The translations under genes and the position numbers were made by a program. Positions 16,863 to 25,207 of a DNA stretch of 64,000 bases are shown in pieces; positions within the stretch are counted from its first letter, which is position 1, and each line of letters starts with the position of its first letter. Source of the DNA: Sphingobacterium haloxyli. Lineage in GTDB: Bacteria > Bacteroidota > Bacteroidia > Sphingobacteriales > Sphingobacteriaceae. A model generated the notes under the pieces. It was given only the letters and a program-made list of their open reading frames with translations. It was not told the DNA's origin and did not search any database. Location: the NCBI RefSeq assembly GCF_002980525.1, contig NZ_PVBQ01000013.1, positions 1-64,000 on the forward strand, given 5' to 3'.

Positions 16863-18539
16863 TTTGAGCGTCGTTTGTAAGATCAATCCGAAGATGATTA
16901 CACATACACAGCCGACTAAGTTGAGCCATAGATAAGCCATGATATCCGCTTTCCAGATTCCGAAAACAACAACTTCGGAGAGTACAGCGGCCCAAAATAC
17001 AGCTTTCCCCCCAATACGTTTTACATAGAACGCAACAAGGAAAATTCCTAAGATAGTGCCGTAGAAAAGTGAACCTAAAATATTGACGGCCTCAAGGAGG
17101 TTTCCGAGCTGACTGGCGTAGAGCGCTACAGCAAGAGTGAGGATACCCCAAACGAGGGTAAATAGCCTTGATGCGCGGAGATATCCCCCATCGGAACCCT
17201 TTTTGTTGATAAATCGTTTATAAATATCAACAACGGTGGTGGACGACAACGAATTTATGGCGCTGGCGGTTGCTCCCATAGACGCCAAAAAAATGATGGC
17301 AATCAGCAATCCGATAAGCCCTTTTGGGAATGTACTCGTTACAAAAGAAAGAAAGATATAGTTGTTATCATTGAGTTCTGCATCGGGGTTATTCCTTTGC
17401 AACAACGCCTCCACTTCCTTTCTTAATTCCTGGTTTTGTTTGTTTTTTTCCTGCAGAGCTTGACGGGAAGCGTTAATCGTTTCGGAATCGTCGGCTTTAA
17501 TAGCAGCGACTAATTTCTCCACCCACTCTTTTTTCTCTTCGCCGACGGCTTCATGACGCACTATTATATGCTCGTATTCATCGCTATAGACGCTATTTTC
17601 AATTTTGGCAACCTCTACATTATTGAAAAATAAAGGGGGCGTGTGAAACTGATAGTAAGCAAAAACCAAGATGCCAATCAATAAAATACAAAACTGCATC
17701 GGCACTTTTAGTAAACCATTCATGAGAAGTCCTAATCTAGAATCCCGGATAGAAGACCCCGTGAGGTAGCGCCCTACCTGACTTTGATCGGTACCAAAAT
17801 AAGAAAGCTGAAGAAAGAATCCACCAACGAGCCCGGTCCAAACCGTGTACTGGTTATTGAGATCGAAACTCCAATCTATGGCGTTGGTCTTGCCTGATTT
17901 CCCTGCGATATGCAAGGCTTCTTTAAAACCGATATCCGTTGGGAGGTAGTGTACGACCATGACACCTGCAGCCAATAAAGCGGTAAATATGATGCCCATT
18001 TGTAATAACTGGGAATACGAAACCGCTTTTGTTCCACCCCAGACGGTGTAAAAGATCACCATGGTCCCGATAATCAGTGTCGTATAGGTGACATCAAGGT
18101 GCAGAATGCTGGAAAGGATAATGGAGGGGGCAAAGATAGTGATGCCGGTGGACACACCTCGTTGCACAAGAAAGAGTAATGCGGTGAGTACTCTGGTATT
18201 TACATCAAATCTTTTTTCTAGGAATTCGTAGGCGGTGTACACCCTTAATCGATGGAATATAGGCACAAAAGTTATGCAGAGAACAATCATGGCCAGGGGC
18301 AGGCCGAAATAAAACTGAACAAAGCTCATTCCCGAGGAATAAGCGAGGCCCGGCGCCGATAAAAATGTGATGGCGCTGGCTTGTGTTGCCATCACCGAAA
18401 GCCCTACGTTGTACCAGGGCAATTCGCGGTCGCCAACGATATATCCATCGATGTTTTTGATTCCCCTGCTCTTGTAGACCCCGTAGGCGACAATGAGCAA
18501 GAGCGTGAGAAAGAGTACTATCCAGTCAATAGTACTCAT
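16842..18539 (-). CDS. Sodium:solute symporter (SSS/SLC5 family)
   Basis: A 565-residue inner membrane transporter with about 13 membrane segments. The SSS fold is shown by NVGLSVMATQASAITFLSAPGLAYSSG early on, VWGGTKAVSYSQLLQ and FASMGATASAINSLSSTTVVDIY. A charged hydrophilic insert of about 80 residues (about 310-390) lies between two membrane segments, and its helices look coiled-coil prone. It is the last gene of an operon with the PIG-L deacetylase and two small membrane proteins. Its ATG overlaps the stop of the 39-residue protein (ATGA). The solute is unknown; a sugar or amine is plausible from the PIG-L neighbour. Confidence 0.9.
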   Translation of the reverse strand: MSTIDWIVLFLTLLLIVAYGVYKSRGIKNIDGYIVGDRELPWYNVGLSVMATQASAITFLSAPGLAYSSGMSFVQFYFGLPLAMIVLCITFVPIFHRLRVYTAYEFLEKRFDVNTRVLTALLFLVQRGVSTGITIFAPSIILSSILHLDVTYTTLIIGTMVIFYTVWGGTKAVSYSQLLQMGIIFTALLAAGVMVVHYLPTDIGFKEALHIAGKSGKTNAIDWSFDLNNQYTVWTGLVGGFFLQLSYFGTDQSQVGRYLTGSSIRDSRLGLLMNGLLKVPMQFCILLIGILVFAYYQFHTPPLFFNNVEVAKIENSVYSDEYEHIIVRHEAVGEEKKEWVEKLVAAIKADDSETINASRQALQEKNKQNQELRKEVEALLQRNNPDAELNDNNYIFLSFVTSTFPKGLIGLLIAIIFLASMGATASAINSLSSTTVVDIYKRFINKKGSDGGYLRASRLFTLVWGILTLAVALYASQLGNLLEAVNILGSLFYGTILGIFLVAFYVKRIGGKAVFWAAVLSEVVVFGIWKADIMAYLWLNLVGCVCVIIFGLILQTTLKLKVPSV

Positions 18540-18655
18540 GAATAATTTTTAGTAAACCAGTACATGAGTAAAATGCACGCGACAAGCCATATACAAACGA
18601 GTATATAGAATTGCCGCCAGCTTTTTACAAAAGGAGGAAGGCCCTTATCTGTCAT
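18536..18655 (-). CDS. 39-residue single-pass membrane protein
   Basis: This small gene reads MTDKGLPPFVKSWRQFY, then a hydrophobic helix (ILVCIWLVACILLMYWF), then TKNYS. That is one membrane span with a positively charged N-terminal side. The start (ATG at 18655) lies inside the end of the 65-residue gene, and the stop TGA overlaps the symporter ATG. This tight coupling on both sides is the main evidence that it is translated. It may be a small subunit or assembly factor of the symporter, as known for some two-part sodium symporters. That role is inference. Confidence 0.7.
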   Translation of the reverse strand: MTDKGLPPFVKSWRQFYILVCIWLVACILLMYWFTKNYS

Positions 18656-18842
18656 GTGGTTTATGGGGAAGGATGAAATTGACAAAAATGATCGCAATAA
18701 CTAACCCCACAATAGCACCCGTGATAACACCTAGTATAGTTCCACTGGCAATAACAGCCATCAAGGCGAAGAATACCGTTCCTAACAATAAAATAATGGC
18801 TGTCGGATTAACATTCGCGTTCTTTTCTACTTGATTTTCCAT
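18645..18842 (-). CDS. Small membrane protein, two predicted helices
   Basis: A 65-residue protein with a polar N-terminus (MENQVEKNANVN) and two hydrophobic segments, about residues 14-36 and 37-58, rich in Ile, Val and Gly. It ends in HKPHDR. It starts 14 bases after the PIG-L stop and overlaps the 39-residue gene by 11 bases, so all four genes probably form one transcript. I do not recognise a named family. The role may lie with the symporter. Confidence 0.72.
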   Translation of the reverse strand: MENQVEKNANVNPTAIILLLGTVFFALMAVIASGTILGVITGAIVGLVIAIIFVNFILPHKPHDR

Positions 18843-18856
18843 TTCGTAAGTTATAT

Positions 18857-21307
18857 CTATTTTTCTTTTGCTAACAAATTTACAAATAATCTATTAGCCC
18901 CGGGAACTCCGGCAGGTAATTGTCTGAAAAAAGATAACGAAGTATAAACAAACTTCCCTTTTCCCATTCTATATATGAGTAAAGATCCCGCGTGTGAAGG
19001 CTCGTTCTTATCGCCCATCGCAAGTGGCGTTTGGTAACGCGGATCAATGTTTTCTGCAAAATAAAGACCTCGTTCCTGCACCCAACCATCGAAGTCTTTG
19101 GATGTAATTTTGTTCGGGTAATTTAGTGCAGGATCATTGGGATCGGTGAAAGTGACTTTCGCGTCCTCTTCTGTTACTCTGGTGCGGGTGATAGTGAAGG
19201 GCGCCGGTTTGGGTGAAAAGTGCTCTTCTTGCAGTCTGGAATTTACATTGTATTGCATTAAGACTACGCCACCTTCCTGGATGTAATCATAAATCAAAGG
19301 CAGTTTTTGTGTAATACGTGTATTCATATTTAAGGCACGCACACCAAATACAACCGCATCGTATCGCTGTAATACACCCGAGCTAATTTCGGTAATATTG
19401 AGTATATCAACCGCGGTCCCGATATTTCGTAAAGCCTCTGGAACGAGGTCGCCCGCGCCCATGACATAGCCGACCCGTTTAACGGGATTGACCAAAGTAA
19501 TAGGGTTCAGTTTTACTTCGGCATCGGGGAACCATGTTTGTCGAGGAATGTGGTTGTGTGTAATCTCGCGGATACCCTTCAACTTTTTCTCATCTACTAC
19601 GAAGCTTAAAATAGCTTCTTCTTGTTCAGCATTCACATTGGTTATCTCCAGTGTTTTGGAAAGGATATCCTGCCCGCCGGCGAAAGATAAAGTCAATCTT
19701 TGTGGAGATATTTTCCATCCCCTGGAAGAAAGATGTACGTCGACTTGTACTTCGTAGTCCGTGTTACGCTGGTTCTGGAATGCCACATGTAAGGTTTTCC
19801 TTTCACCTTGTTGAACAAGCAGATTATTGACGTCGATAGCGGCCGTAATCACTGGCGCAACTTCCACATATTCGTGCAGCTCTCCCCTCACAGGGTCGAC
19901 ATAGCGGTATTGTATTGGGGTTTGTATAACAAGGGGAACCTCGGCAATTTTGAGATGGATGTGAGCTGCCGGCAAATCGGGATTCATGGGATAGCCGAAA
20001 TTTTCCGGACCAACGTCAAACTTGCCCAGTGTGTGTGGTTTGCGTAACCAATACGGTTGGGTGATTGCTGTCGGTGGGAGAACCTGTTCAAAGGTCGTTA
20101 CTTCGTTTGTAGGGAGCGCTTGTTTGATTTCGGTATCGTTGATGCGCAAAAGTTCCACGTGGACATCTGGATTTCGCACGACGACTTCCGTCTGAAAGGC
20201 GATTGGTTGTCCATCGACTACCCGTAATCTCGGTGAAAGACTTTCAATTTTTATTCCCGCGCAGGCGAGAATAATATTCTCTACTTCTTTGCTCTTTCTT
20301 TCTTTCCAGTAGCTGTCTTCTAATTTTTGAATCTCATGCCATATTTTGGCGAGTTGTGTGATAGCAAGCTGCGGTTTGTTCGCATCGAAAGACGACAACA
20401 GTTTTTGGATCGCTAATTGGATGGACTCGCTACGGGGAACACGCTTCCAAGACAGATCAATGCCGTCGAACAGATCTTCTGTCGCTATTGAACCGTCGAC
20501 GTTTTCGAACGTTTCGAGTGAGACACCATTAGTACTTGCCGTGCCAAACCCTTGGCTTTTATGTTGTGAACGGCTGACGGCTGACAGTTCTCCGTAGGAT
20601 TTGCCAAGTAAGGGGTTGTATTGGCCAATGTCGATGCGAAGCCGATTGGAGTCATCTCCTTGAAGCCGCATAAAACTAGCTGTATTCCAGAGCAGGCGTT
20701 TTGCCTGCCAGGTTTTTACCTCCGCGAGCTGTTCTGGAAACATTTTAGGGTCAGCTGCGGCTATAAAAGCTTCATGAGCGAGTATGGCAGAAGCTTGGTG
20801 ATGGCCATGGCCGCCACGTTCGTCGGGTGGAAAGCGTGTAATAATGACATCGGGTTGTAACTTTCGGATAAGCCATACAGCCTCCCGTAATACCGCTTGT
20901 TTTTGCCAGAATTTAAAAGTCTCGTCGTATGTTTTGGAGAAGCCAAAGTCAAATGCAGAAGAAAAGTACTGTTCTCCGCCATCCACTTTTCGGGCCTGTA
21001 GCAGTTCCTGCGTCCGTATTAACCCCAGCTCAATGCCTTGCTCCGTACCGATTAAGTTTTGACCACCGTCACCACGCGTCAATGAAAGATAAGCTGTGCG
21101 AACTTTACGTTCAGAAGCGAGGTAGGATATGAGCTTGGTATTCTCGTCGTCGGGATGCGCTGCGAAATACAGTACGGATCCTAAGACATTCAGCCGTTCT
21201 ATCTGCAGCTGTATATTTGACGAACTGCTGGAAAATGCGGATTGTGCAAAAGAAAAGTGATTCGTAAAAAGAAAAGCTAGAAGAATGCAGAAAATATATC
21301 GTCTCAT
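18857..21307 (-). CDS. Exported PIG-L (LmbE-like) deacetylase, multidomain
   Basis: An 816-residue protein with a signal peptide (to SFAQ). The N-terminal zinc-dependent N-acetylglucosamine deacetylase-like domain (about 35-270) has the motif AAHPDDE and the distal GGHGHH zinc site. RGDGGQNLIGTEQG lies between them. The middle has beta-sandwich segments like NEW3 domains. The C-terminal part (about 625-816: RVGYVMGAGDLVPEAL, GGVVLMQYNVNSRL) resembles a glutamine-amidotransferase-like/ThuA fold. It heads the operon that ends with the symporter. It probably deacetylates an exported amino-sugar conjugate whose product the symporter may import. Confidence 0.88.
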   Translation of the reverse strand: MRRYIFCILLAFLFTNHFSFAQSAFSSSSSNIQLQIERLNVLGSVLYFAAHPDDENTKLISYLASERKVRTAYLSLTRGDGGQNLIGTEQGIELGLIRTQELLQARKVDGGEQYFSSAFDFGFSKTYDETFKFWQKQAVLREAVWLIRKLQPDVIITRFPPDERGGHGHHQASAILAHEAFIAAADPKMFPEQLAEVKTWQAKRLLWNTASFMRLQGDDSNRLRIDIGQYNPLLGKSYGELSAVSRSQHKSQGFGTASTNGVSLETFENVDGSIATEDLFDGIDLSWKRVPRSESIQLAIQKLLSSFDANKPQLAITQLAKIWHEIQKLEDSYWKERKSKEVENIILACAGIKIESLSPRLRVVDGQPIAFQTEVVVRNPDVHVELLRINDTEIKQALPTNEVTTFEQVLPPTAITQPYWLRKPHTLGKFDVGPENFGYPMNPDLPAAHIHLKIAEVPLVIQTPIQYRYVDPVRGELHEYVEVAPVITAAIDVNNLLVQQGERKTLHVAFQNQRNTDYEVQVDVHLSSRGWKISPQRLTLSFAGGQDILSKTLEITNVNAEQEEAILSFVVDEKKLKGIREITHNHIPRQTWFPDAEVKLNPITLVNPVKRVGYVMGAGDLVPEALRNIGTAVDILNITEISSGVLQRYDAVVFGVRALNMNTRITQKLPLIYDYIQEGGVVLMQYNVNSRLQEEHFSPKPAPFTITRTRVTEEDAKVTFTDPNDPALNYPNKITSKDFDGWVQERGLYFAENIDPRYQTPLAMGDKNEPSHAGSLLIYRMGKGKFVYTSLSFFRQLPAGVPGANRLFVNLLAKEK

Positions 21308-21374
21308 AGTGCCTAAAAATAGGGAATATTTCCGCGATAAAAAAGGCCTGATGGTAAAGGACGAGGGGAAAAAT

Positions 21375-21405
21375 AAAAGGAATCAGATGCGTTCTGATTC
21401 CTTTT
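21375..21405 (-). terminator. Terminator for the peroxiredoxin/thioredoxin group
   Basis: AAAAGGAATCAGA pairs with TCTGATTCCTTTT across a 5-base loop; on the minus strand a T-rich run follows. It lies about 200 bases after the DUF6952 stop. The stretch 21406-21600 holds no gene that I can support, only AT-rich sequence with two DnaA-box-like words (see findings). Confidence 0.7.
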
Positions 21406-21600
21406 ACCAACAATTAAAAATCCTTTTGTCTAAAACTTCCAAATCAACCCAACAAATTTAAAAACAAACGGGAACAGTCGATAGTTTTAAAGTAGTAACC
21501 TTATAGTGCTAGTAAAATTAGGATTAAATAATAGGAATCGCCTTCTTCTTGACAGAAAACTTTTCCACATAGAAGAAGTTATAAACAGGCCGCGCGTTCT

Positions 21601-21858
21601 TTATTTATCGATAGACCCGAGCACTCGTTGCATAAAGCCGTTTAATGCTTCTTTTTTAGGCGTGCCATTTTTAATCAGTTTGTCCACCTCCACGGCTCCA
21701 TACATATTGGAAATCAATTCCCCTATCACATCAAGTTCTTCATCCTTGAGGGAGGGAACTTCCGTTAGCGCCTCCAGCGTTTCGATAGTTTCTAATACGA
21801 AATCTGCATCGTTCTGCTCTATAAACTCAATAAGGTGCTTAATTACTGGTAGCTTCAT
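21601..21858 (-). CDS. DUF6952 family protein
   Basis: An 85-residue acidic helical protein (HLIEFIEQNDADFVLETIETLEALTEVPSLKDEELDVIGELISNM in overlapping pieces). It matches the small DUF6952 family that I associate with a position beside thioredoxin and peroxiredoxin in Bacteroidota. The function is unknown. It overlaps the thioredoxin gene by 20 bases, so the two are translationally coupled. Confidence 0.82.
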   Translation of the reverse strand: MKLPVIKHLIEFIEQNDADFVLETIETLEALTEVPSLKDEELDVIGELISNMYGAVEVDKLIKNGTPKKEALNGFMQRVLGSIDK

Positions 21859-22153
21859 TTAATAAATCAATTAATCCGTCAATTTTGTTTGTTTGTACCT
21901 GGTTGACTAACTTTCCATTTTTAAACGCCGCAAAAGTCGGCAAATTGTTTACGTTTGCAAGTTTTCGGGATTCAGGAAACTTCTCTGCATCAACGATGAC
22001 GAATGAAACGTTGTCGTTTTCTGACGCTAGTTTTTTGAATTTTGGTTTCATGATACGGCAATTCCCACACCACGAAGCTGAAAATTGTACCATGACGGTA
22101 TCGTTATTCTCTACAATTTCCTGTAGATCGTCTTTGTCTAATTCTTGTAACAT
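21839..22153 (-). CDS. Thioredoxin family protein
   Basis: A 104-residue single-domain thioredoxin-fold protein without a signal peptide. The active site is W28-C29-G30-N31-C32, so it has CGNC in place of the classic CGPC; the change will shift the redox potential. The cis-Pro motif is NNLPTFAAFKNGK. It sits between the peroxiredoxin and DUF6952 genes and probably reduces the peroxiredoxin. Confidence 0.92.
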   Translation of the reverse strand: MLQELDKDDLQEIVENNDTVMVQFSASWCGNCRIMKPKFKKLASENDNVSFVIVDAEKFPESRKLANVNNLPTFAAFKNGKLVNQVQTNKIDGLIDLLNEATSN

Positions 22154-22168
22154 GATAATTTTATTTAA

Positions 22169-22193
22169 GAAAGGAGAGCGAATCTCTCCTTTC
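22169..22193 (-). terminator. Hairpin between peroxiredoxin and thioredoxin genes
   Basis: GAAAGGAGAG and CTCTCCTTTC form a perfect 10-bp stem with loop CGAAT. It lies in the 58-base gap after the peroxiredoxin stop. It may be a partial terminator that makes peroxiredoxin mRNA more abundant than the genes after it. Confidence 0.65.
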
Positions 22194-22211
22194 GAGGGTT
22201 GTGTATTTTAA

Positions 22212-22844
22212 CTAGTTTGCAGAAAGGTAAGTCGCAACGCCTTCTCGTGTGGCGTTCATCGCTTCTTTTCCTTCTTCCCAGTTTGCTGGACAAACTTCTC
22301 CGTGTTTCTGCACATGTGTGTAGGCATCGATTAAACGAAGATATTCTTTTACATTACGTCCTAGCGGCATGTCGTTGACGGACTCGTGAAATACTTTACC
22401 TGTTTCGTCAACAAGATAAGTTGCGCGGTAAGAAACAGCAGAACCTTCAACCAATGTACCGTACTCTGGGTGCTCTACTTCTTTCATTTCTAAGATACCC
22501 AATACACTTGATAAGTTGCGGTTGGTGTCTGCAATAAGCGGGTACTCTACACCCTCGATACCCCCGTTGTCCTTTGCTGTGTTTAGCCACGCGAAGTGAA
22601 CTTCAGCAGAGTCGCAGGAAGCACCAATGACAATCGTATTTCGTTTAGCAAATTCTTCCGAAAGCTCTTGGAAAGCATGCAATTCCGTTGGACACACAAA
22701 AGTGAAATCTTTTGGGTACCAAAATAACAATACTTTCTTGTTTTCTGCTTTTGCTCTTTCGAATACGTTGATCGTGAAGTTGTCACCTAAATAATCAATT
22801 GCGTCAACTGAAATGCTTGGAAAATTTTTACCTGTAAAACTCAT
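22212..22844 (-). CDS. Peroxiredoxin (AhpC/Prx1 type, 2-Cys)
   Basis: A 210-residue thiol peroxidase. The peroxidatic Cys51 is in DFTFVCPTE and the resolving Cys185 is in HGEVCPANW, as in typical 2-Cys peroxiredoxins. I start it at the ATG at 22844 (MSFTGKNFPSISV); the longer frame would begin 17 codons upstream, too near the -7 element. The thioredoxin gene directly downstream suggests that it is the reductant. It has its own -7 box at 22872-22879. Confidence 0.94.
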   Translation of the reverse strand: MSFTGKNFPSISVDAIDYLGDNFTINVFERAKAENKKVLLFWYPKDFTFVCPTELHAFQELSEEFAKRNTIVIGASCDSAEVHFAWLNTAKDNGGIEGVEYPLIADTNRNLSSVLGILEMKEVEHPEYGTLVEGSAVSYRATYLVDETGKVFHESVNDMPLGRNVKEYLRLIDAYTHVQKHGEVCPANWEEGKEAMNATREGVATYLSAN

Positions 22845-22871
22845 AATATATATTTCTTTCTTTTTGTACTG

Positions 22872-22879
22872 CAAAAGTA
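22872..22879 (-). promoter_or_regulatory. -7 element of the peroxiredoxin gene
   Basis: On the minus strand this reads TACTTTTG, an exact TAnnTTTG match, 27 bases before the ATG at 22844. A TTG word upstream is only 13 bases away, shorter than usual. Confidence 0.5.
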
Positions 22880-22991
22880 GGCTTTTTATTGTCAATAAAA
22901 CATCAAAAATCTTTATGACTTATTGCTAAAATCTATAACACCAGCGGTAGGAATATAGCTAATGATTATAAAATTAATAGAGAAAAAAAGT

Positions 22992-22999
22992 TATTTTTG
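22992..22999 (+). promoter_or_regulatory. -7 element of the tRNA-Arg gene
   Basis: TATTTTTG matches TAnnTTTG and ends 12 bases before the mature tRNA 5' end. Confidence 0.5.
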
Positions 23000-23011
23000 T
23001 AGTCATTACCA

Positions 23012-23083
23012 GGCCCCGTAGTTCAACGGATAGAATAGATGTTTCCTAAACATTTGATAGCAGTTCGATTCTGCTCGGGGCTA
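23012..23083 (+). tRNA. tRNA-Arg (anticodon CCU)
   Basis: A full cloverleaf can be folded: a 7-bp acceptor stem (GGCCCCG with CGGGGCT) and a D stem GTTC/GAAT. The anticodon stem is GATGT/ACATT with loop TTCCTAA, giving anticodon CCT. The T stem is AGCAG/CTGCT with loop TTCGATT. The discriminator base is A and the CCA end is not encoded. The anticodon reads AGG arginine codons. Confidence 0.93.
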
Positions 23084-23109
23084 CGACCACTAAAGTCAAA
23101 GAACATCGA

Positions 23110-23145
23110 AACGCCGTAGATATTCAATTTGCGGCGTTCTTTATT
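23110..23145 (+). terminator. Terminator after the tRNA gene
   Basis: AACGCCG pairs with CGGCGTT across a 15-base loop, followed by CTTTATTT. It lies 26 bases after the tRNA. The stretch 23146-23313 holds nothing further that I can identify. Confidence 0.65.
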
Positions 23146-23313
23146 TACCAAATTCCCATCGCATCCACGAGATCGCATAACGCGAGTGAGCAGTATCATT
23201 GGGGGAAAGAAATGCCGATCGGGAGGAACTGCCTTCTTTTTCCAGAGCTATTATTTAATTGAAAGGTAACAAAACAGTAATTAAATGGAAACGTGCACAA
23301 ACCCGTAATGAAC

Positions 23314-23321
23314 TACTTTTG
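23314..23321 (+). promoter_or_regulatory. -7 element before the ECF sigma gene
   Basis: TACTTTTG matches TAnnTTTG, 43 bases before the ATG at 23365. It fits housekeeping-sigma expression of the sigma/anti-sigma pair. Confidence 0.45.
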
Positions 23322-23364
23322 CAAAAAAATCATCCTGAACGCTTAACGAAAAACAGAAAATGAT

Positions 23365-23925
23365 ATGCAGGATAATGCCCAAGAAAAGGAATTGCTGTCA
23401 CGGCTCCACGATGGGGATGAGCAGGCTCTATCTAAACTAATGGACCGTTACTTTGTTCCGTTATGTAATTTTTGTAACTTGTTTATCGGTGATATGGCTA
23501 CCTCAGAGGAACTCGTAGCCGACGTATTCTATACCATATGGACTAGACGTATGACGCTGGAAATTCATACCAACCTGAAGTCCTACATATATACAGCCGT
23601 CAAAAACAAGGCTTTACAAAAAAAGAGGAGCCTATCCTCCTCGAGGTCCGTTCCTTTGGATAGCATAACCTCTGAGGTAGCTGATTCACATAACGCCTTA
23701 ACACACCTCACACTGCAGGAGTTTAATAACGACATTAAGAACCTGGTTCAAACACTCCCTGAAAAACGGCGCGTTATTTTTGAACTCAATCGGTTCGAAT
23801 CTTTATCTTATAAAGAGATCGCAACGTTATTGGAAATTTCGGAGAAAACAGTACACAATCAAATAAGTCTCGCTATTAAATACCTGCGCCCCCGTATTAG
23901 TTTGCTCAGGAACAACATGGCCTAA
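23365..23925 (+). CDS. ECF RNA polymerase sigma factor (FecI type)
   Basis: A 186-residue sigma-70-family factor with only regions 2 and 4. Region 2 (about 20-90) holds LMDRYFVPLCNFC and EELVADVFYTIW, followed by LKSYIYTAVKNKAL. Region 4 (about 125-180) holds LPEKRRVIFELNRFESLSYKEIATLLEISEKTVHNQISLAI, a helix-turn-helix that reads the -35 element. The FecR anti-sigma factor and an STN-domain SusC come next in order. This is the standard cell-surface signalling set, in which substrate binding at the outer membrane frees the sigma factor. Confidence 0.93.
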   Translation: MQDNAQEKELLSRLHDGDEQALSKLMDRYFVPLCNFCNLFIGDMATSEELVADVFYTIWTRRMTLEIHTNLKSYIYTAVKNKALQKKRSLSSSRSVPLDSITSEVADSHNALTHLTLQEFNNDIKNLVQTLPEKRRVIFELNRFESLSYKEIATLLEISEKTVHNQISLAIKYLRPRISLLRNNMA

Positions 23926-24041
23926 ACCAGTTCTACAGCAAATTCGCTTCTCATTTAGTTGTTCTTTTCTTAATAATTTATTAACTGACTAGGTCGGGAA
24001 GAAATAACTAAAAAAGGATCTTACTGGTAAAATCGAACTAA

Positions 24042-25094
24042 ATGGGGAGCAGTGAAATGCTGGAGCTTATTGCGAAGCACCTTTCTAACGAGAGCACGAC
24101 GGACGAGGATATTTTATTGGCCTCATGGATAAATAGCTCCAAAGGGAATAGACGACTATACCGGCAAGTTAAGCGCGCGTGGGATGAAAGCCAACCGGTC
24201 TCAGATCCCGAACGTTTAGCGCGGGGTAAAGCAATGGTTTTTGAGCGGATTAGAGAGGAGCCCCGTCAAGCAAACAACAGTTCTCTCTCCTCCCCGAGTT
24301 GGTGTAAGAGAACCGCCGTTGTCCGTGTAGTAGCAGCTTCATTGGCCATCGCCCTGAGCTGGTTCGGCTATGACAGGTTAAGCATACAACCTCAGCAGCC
24401 AGCTGCCCTCGTAATTGTGGAGAATGACAATGACCTTAAAGAGGTGTTACTCCCCGATGGAAGTACCGTAAGGCTCCATCCGGAAAGCCAGATTCGCTAT
24501 GCCGACAATCTTTCAGGAAAGACCCGTGAAGTATTTTTAAACGGGGCGGCATTTTTTAACGTAAAGCGAGATGAATCGAAACCTTTTATCGTTCACGCCG
24601 GATCCGTGAGCACCCGGGTGTTGGGTACGTCTTTTACGATTAGGGCGTACGCGGAACAGCCTCATATCGAAATCACCGTCTCTTCAGGAAAAGTGTCCGT
24701 ATCCGATTCAGCCGGTCTAATCGGTGAGTTGGAAAAGGATCAACAACTATCCTATCAGAAGTCTACTGGCTCGTTTACCCGTCAACCAGTAAAATCGGAA
24801 AATACGAAGCTTTGGAAGGATGATGAACTCGTTTTTGAAACGGAAACCTTTGGAACGGCCGCACAAATTCTTGAGCGTAGGTACAATGTCCAGATACAAT
24901 TCGTCAATAGTAAAATCAAAAGCTATCCCGTTTCGGCCCGGTTCAGCAAGGATGTATCCCTGTCCCAAATCCTCCACATGCTGGGACTTGCTACCAATAC
25001 TGAATCAATATTCAATGACGAGACAAACACCATACGTATACGTGAAAAAAATAGAGAAAACAATGATATAACTATCAGGCCTATGGAAAAATAA
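24042..25094 (+). CDS. FecR family anti-sigma factor
   Basis: A 350-residue inner membrane protein. The cytoplasmic N-terminal part (1-90) should bind the sigma factor. One membrane helix (VRVVAASLAIALSWFGY, about 90-108) follows. The periplasmic FecR domain (about 125-225) has LPDGSTVRLHPESQIRY, REVFLNGAAFFNVKRDESKPFIVHAG and VLGTSFTI. The C-terminal DUF4974-like domain is at about 262-340. It passes the signal from the STN domain of the next gene to the sigma factor. The hairpin at 25102-25139 separates it from susC. Confidence 0.93.
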   Translation: MGSSEMLELIAKHLSNESTTDEDILLASWINSSKGNRRLYRQVKRAWDESQPVSDPERLARGKAMVFERIREEPRQANNSSLSSPSWCKRTAVVRVVAASLAIALSWFGYDRLSIQPQQPAALVIVENDNDLKEVLLPDGSTVRLHPESQIRYADNLSGKTREVFLNGAAFFNVKRDESKPFIVHAGSVSTRVLGTSFTIRAYAEQPHIEITVSSGKVSVSDSAGLIGELEKDQQLSYQKSTGSFTRQPVKSENTKLWKDDELVFETETFGTAAQILERRYNVQIQFVNSKIKSYPVSARFSKDVSLSQILHMLGLATNTESIFNDETNTIRIREKNRENNDITIRPMEK

Positions 25095-25101
25095 TCACGA
25101 A

Positions 25102-25139
25102 AAGATCGAGCCGGACTGGATATCCAATTCCGGCATCTT
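25102..25139 (+). terminator. Stem-loop between fecR-like and susC-like genes
   Basis: AAGAT pairs with ATCTT and GCCGGA with TCCGGC, with three bases bulged on the left; the loop contains the palindrome TGGATATCCA. There is no strong T-tract, so it could be a weak terminator or an mRNA-stability element that separates regulator and transporter transcripts. Confidence 0.4.
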
Positions 25140-25207
25140 TCATCACCGTCAATCAACTAAGAAAGATAATCAATAATCCGCAAGAATTATCAATTTACTT
25201 TAATATA

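Noticed and set aside
21406..21600. Origin of replication
   Set aside because: Only one good and one imperfect DnaA box, with no dnaA, dnaN or other typical neighbour.
21506..21862. 118-codon plus-strand frame opposite DUF6952
   Set aside because: It is antisense to a recognised gene for most of its length and has no domain features.
23365..25094. FecI/FecR as an iron-siderophore regulator
   Set aside because: The adjacent transporter is a SusC with SusD and the following genes are phosphoesterases; nothing points to iron.
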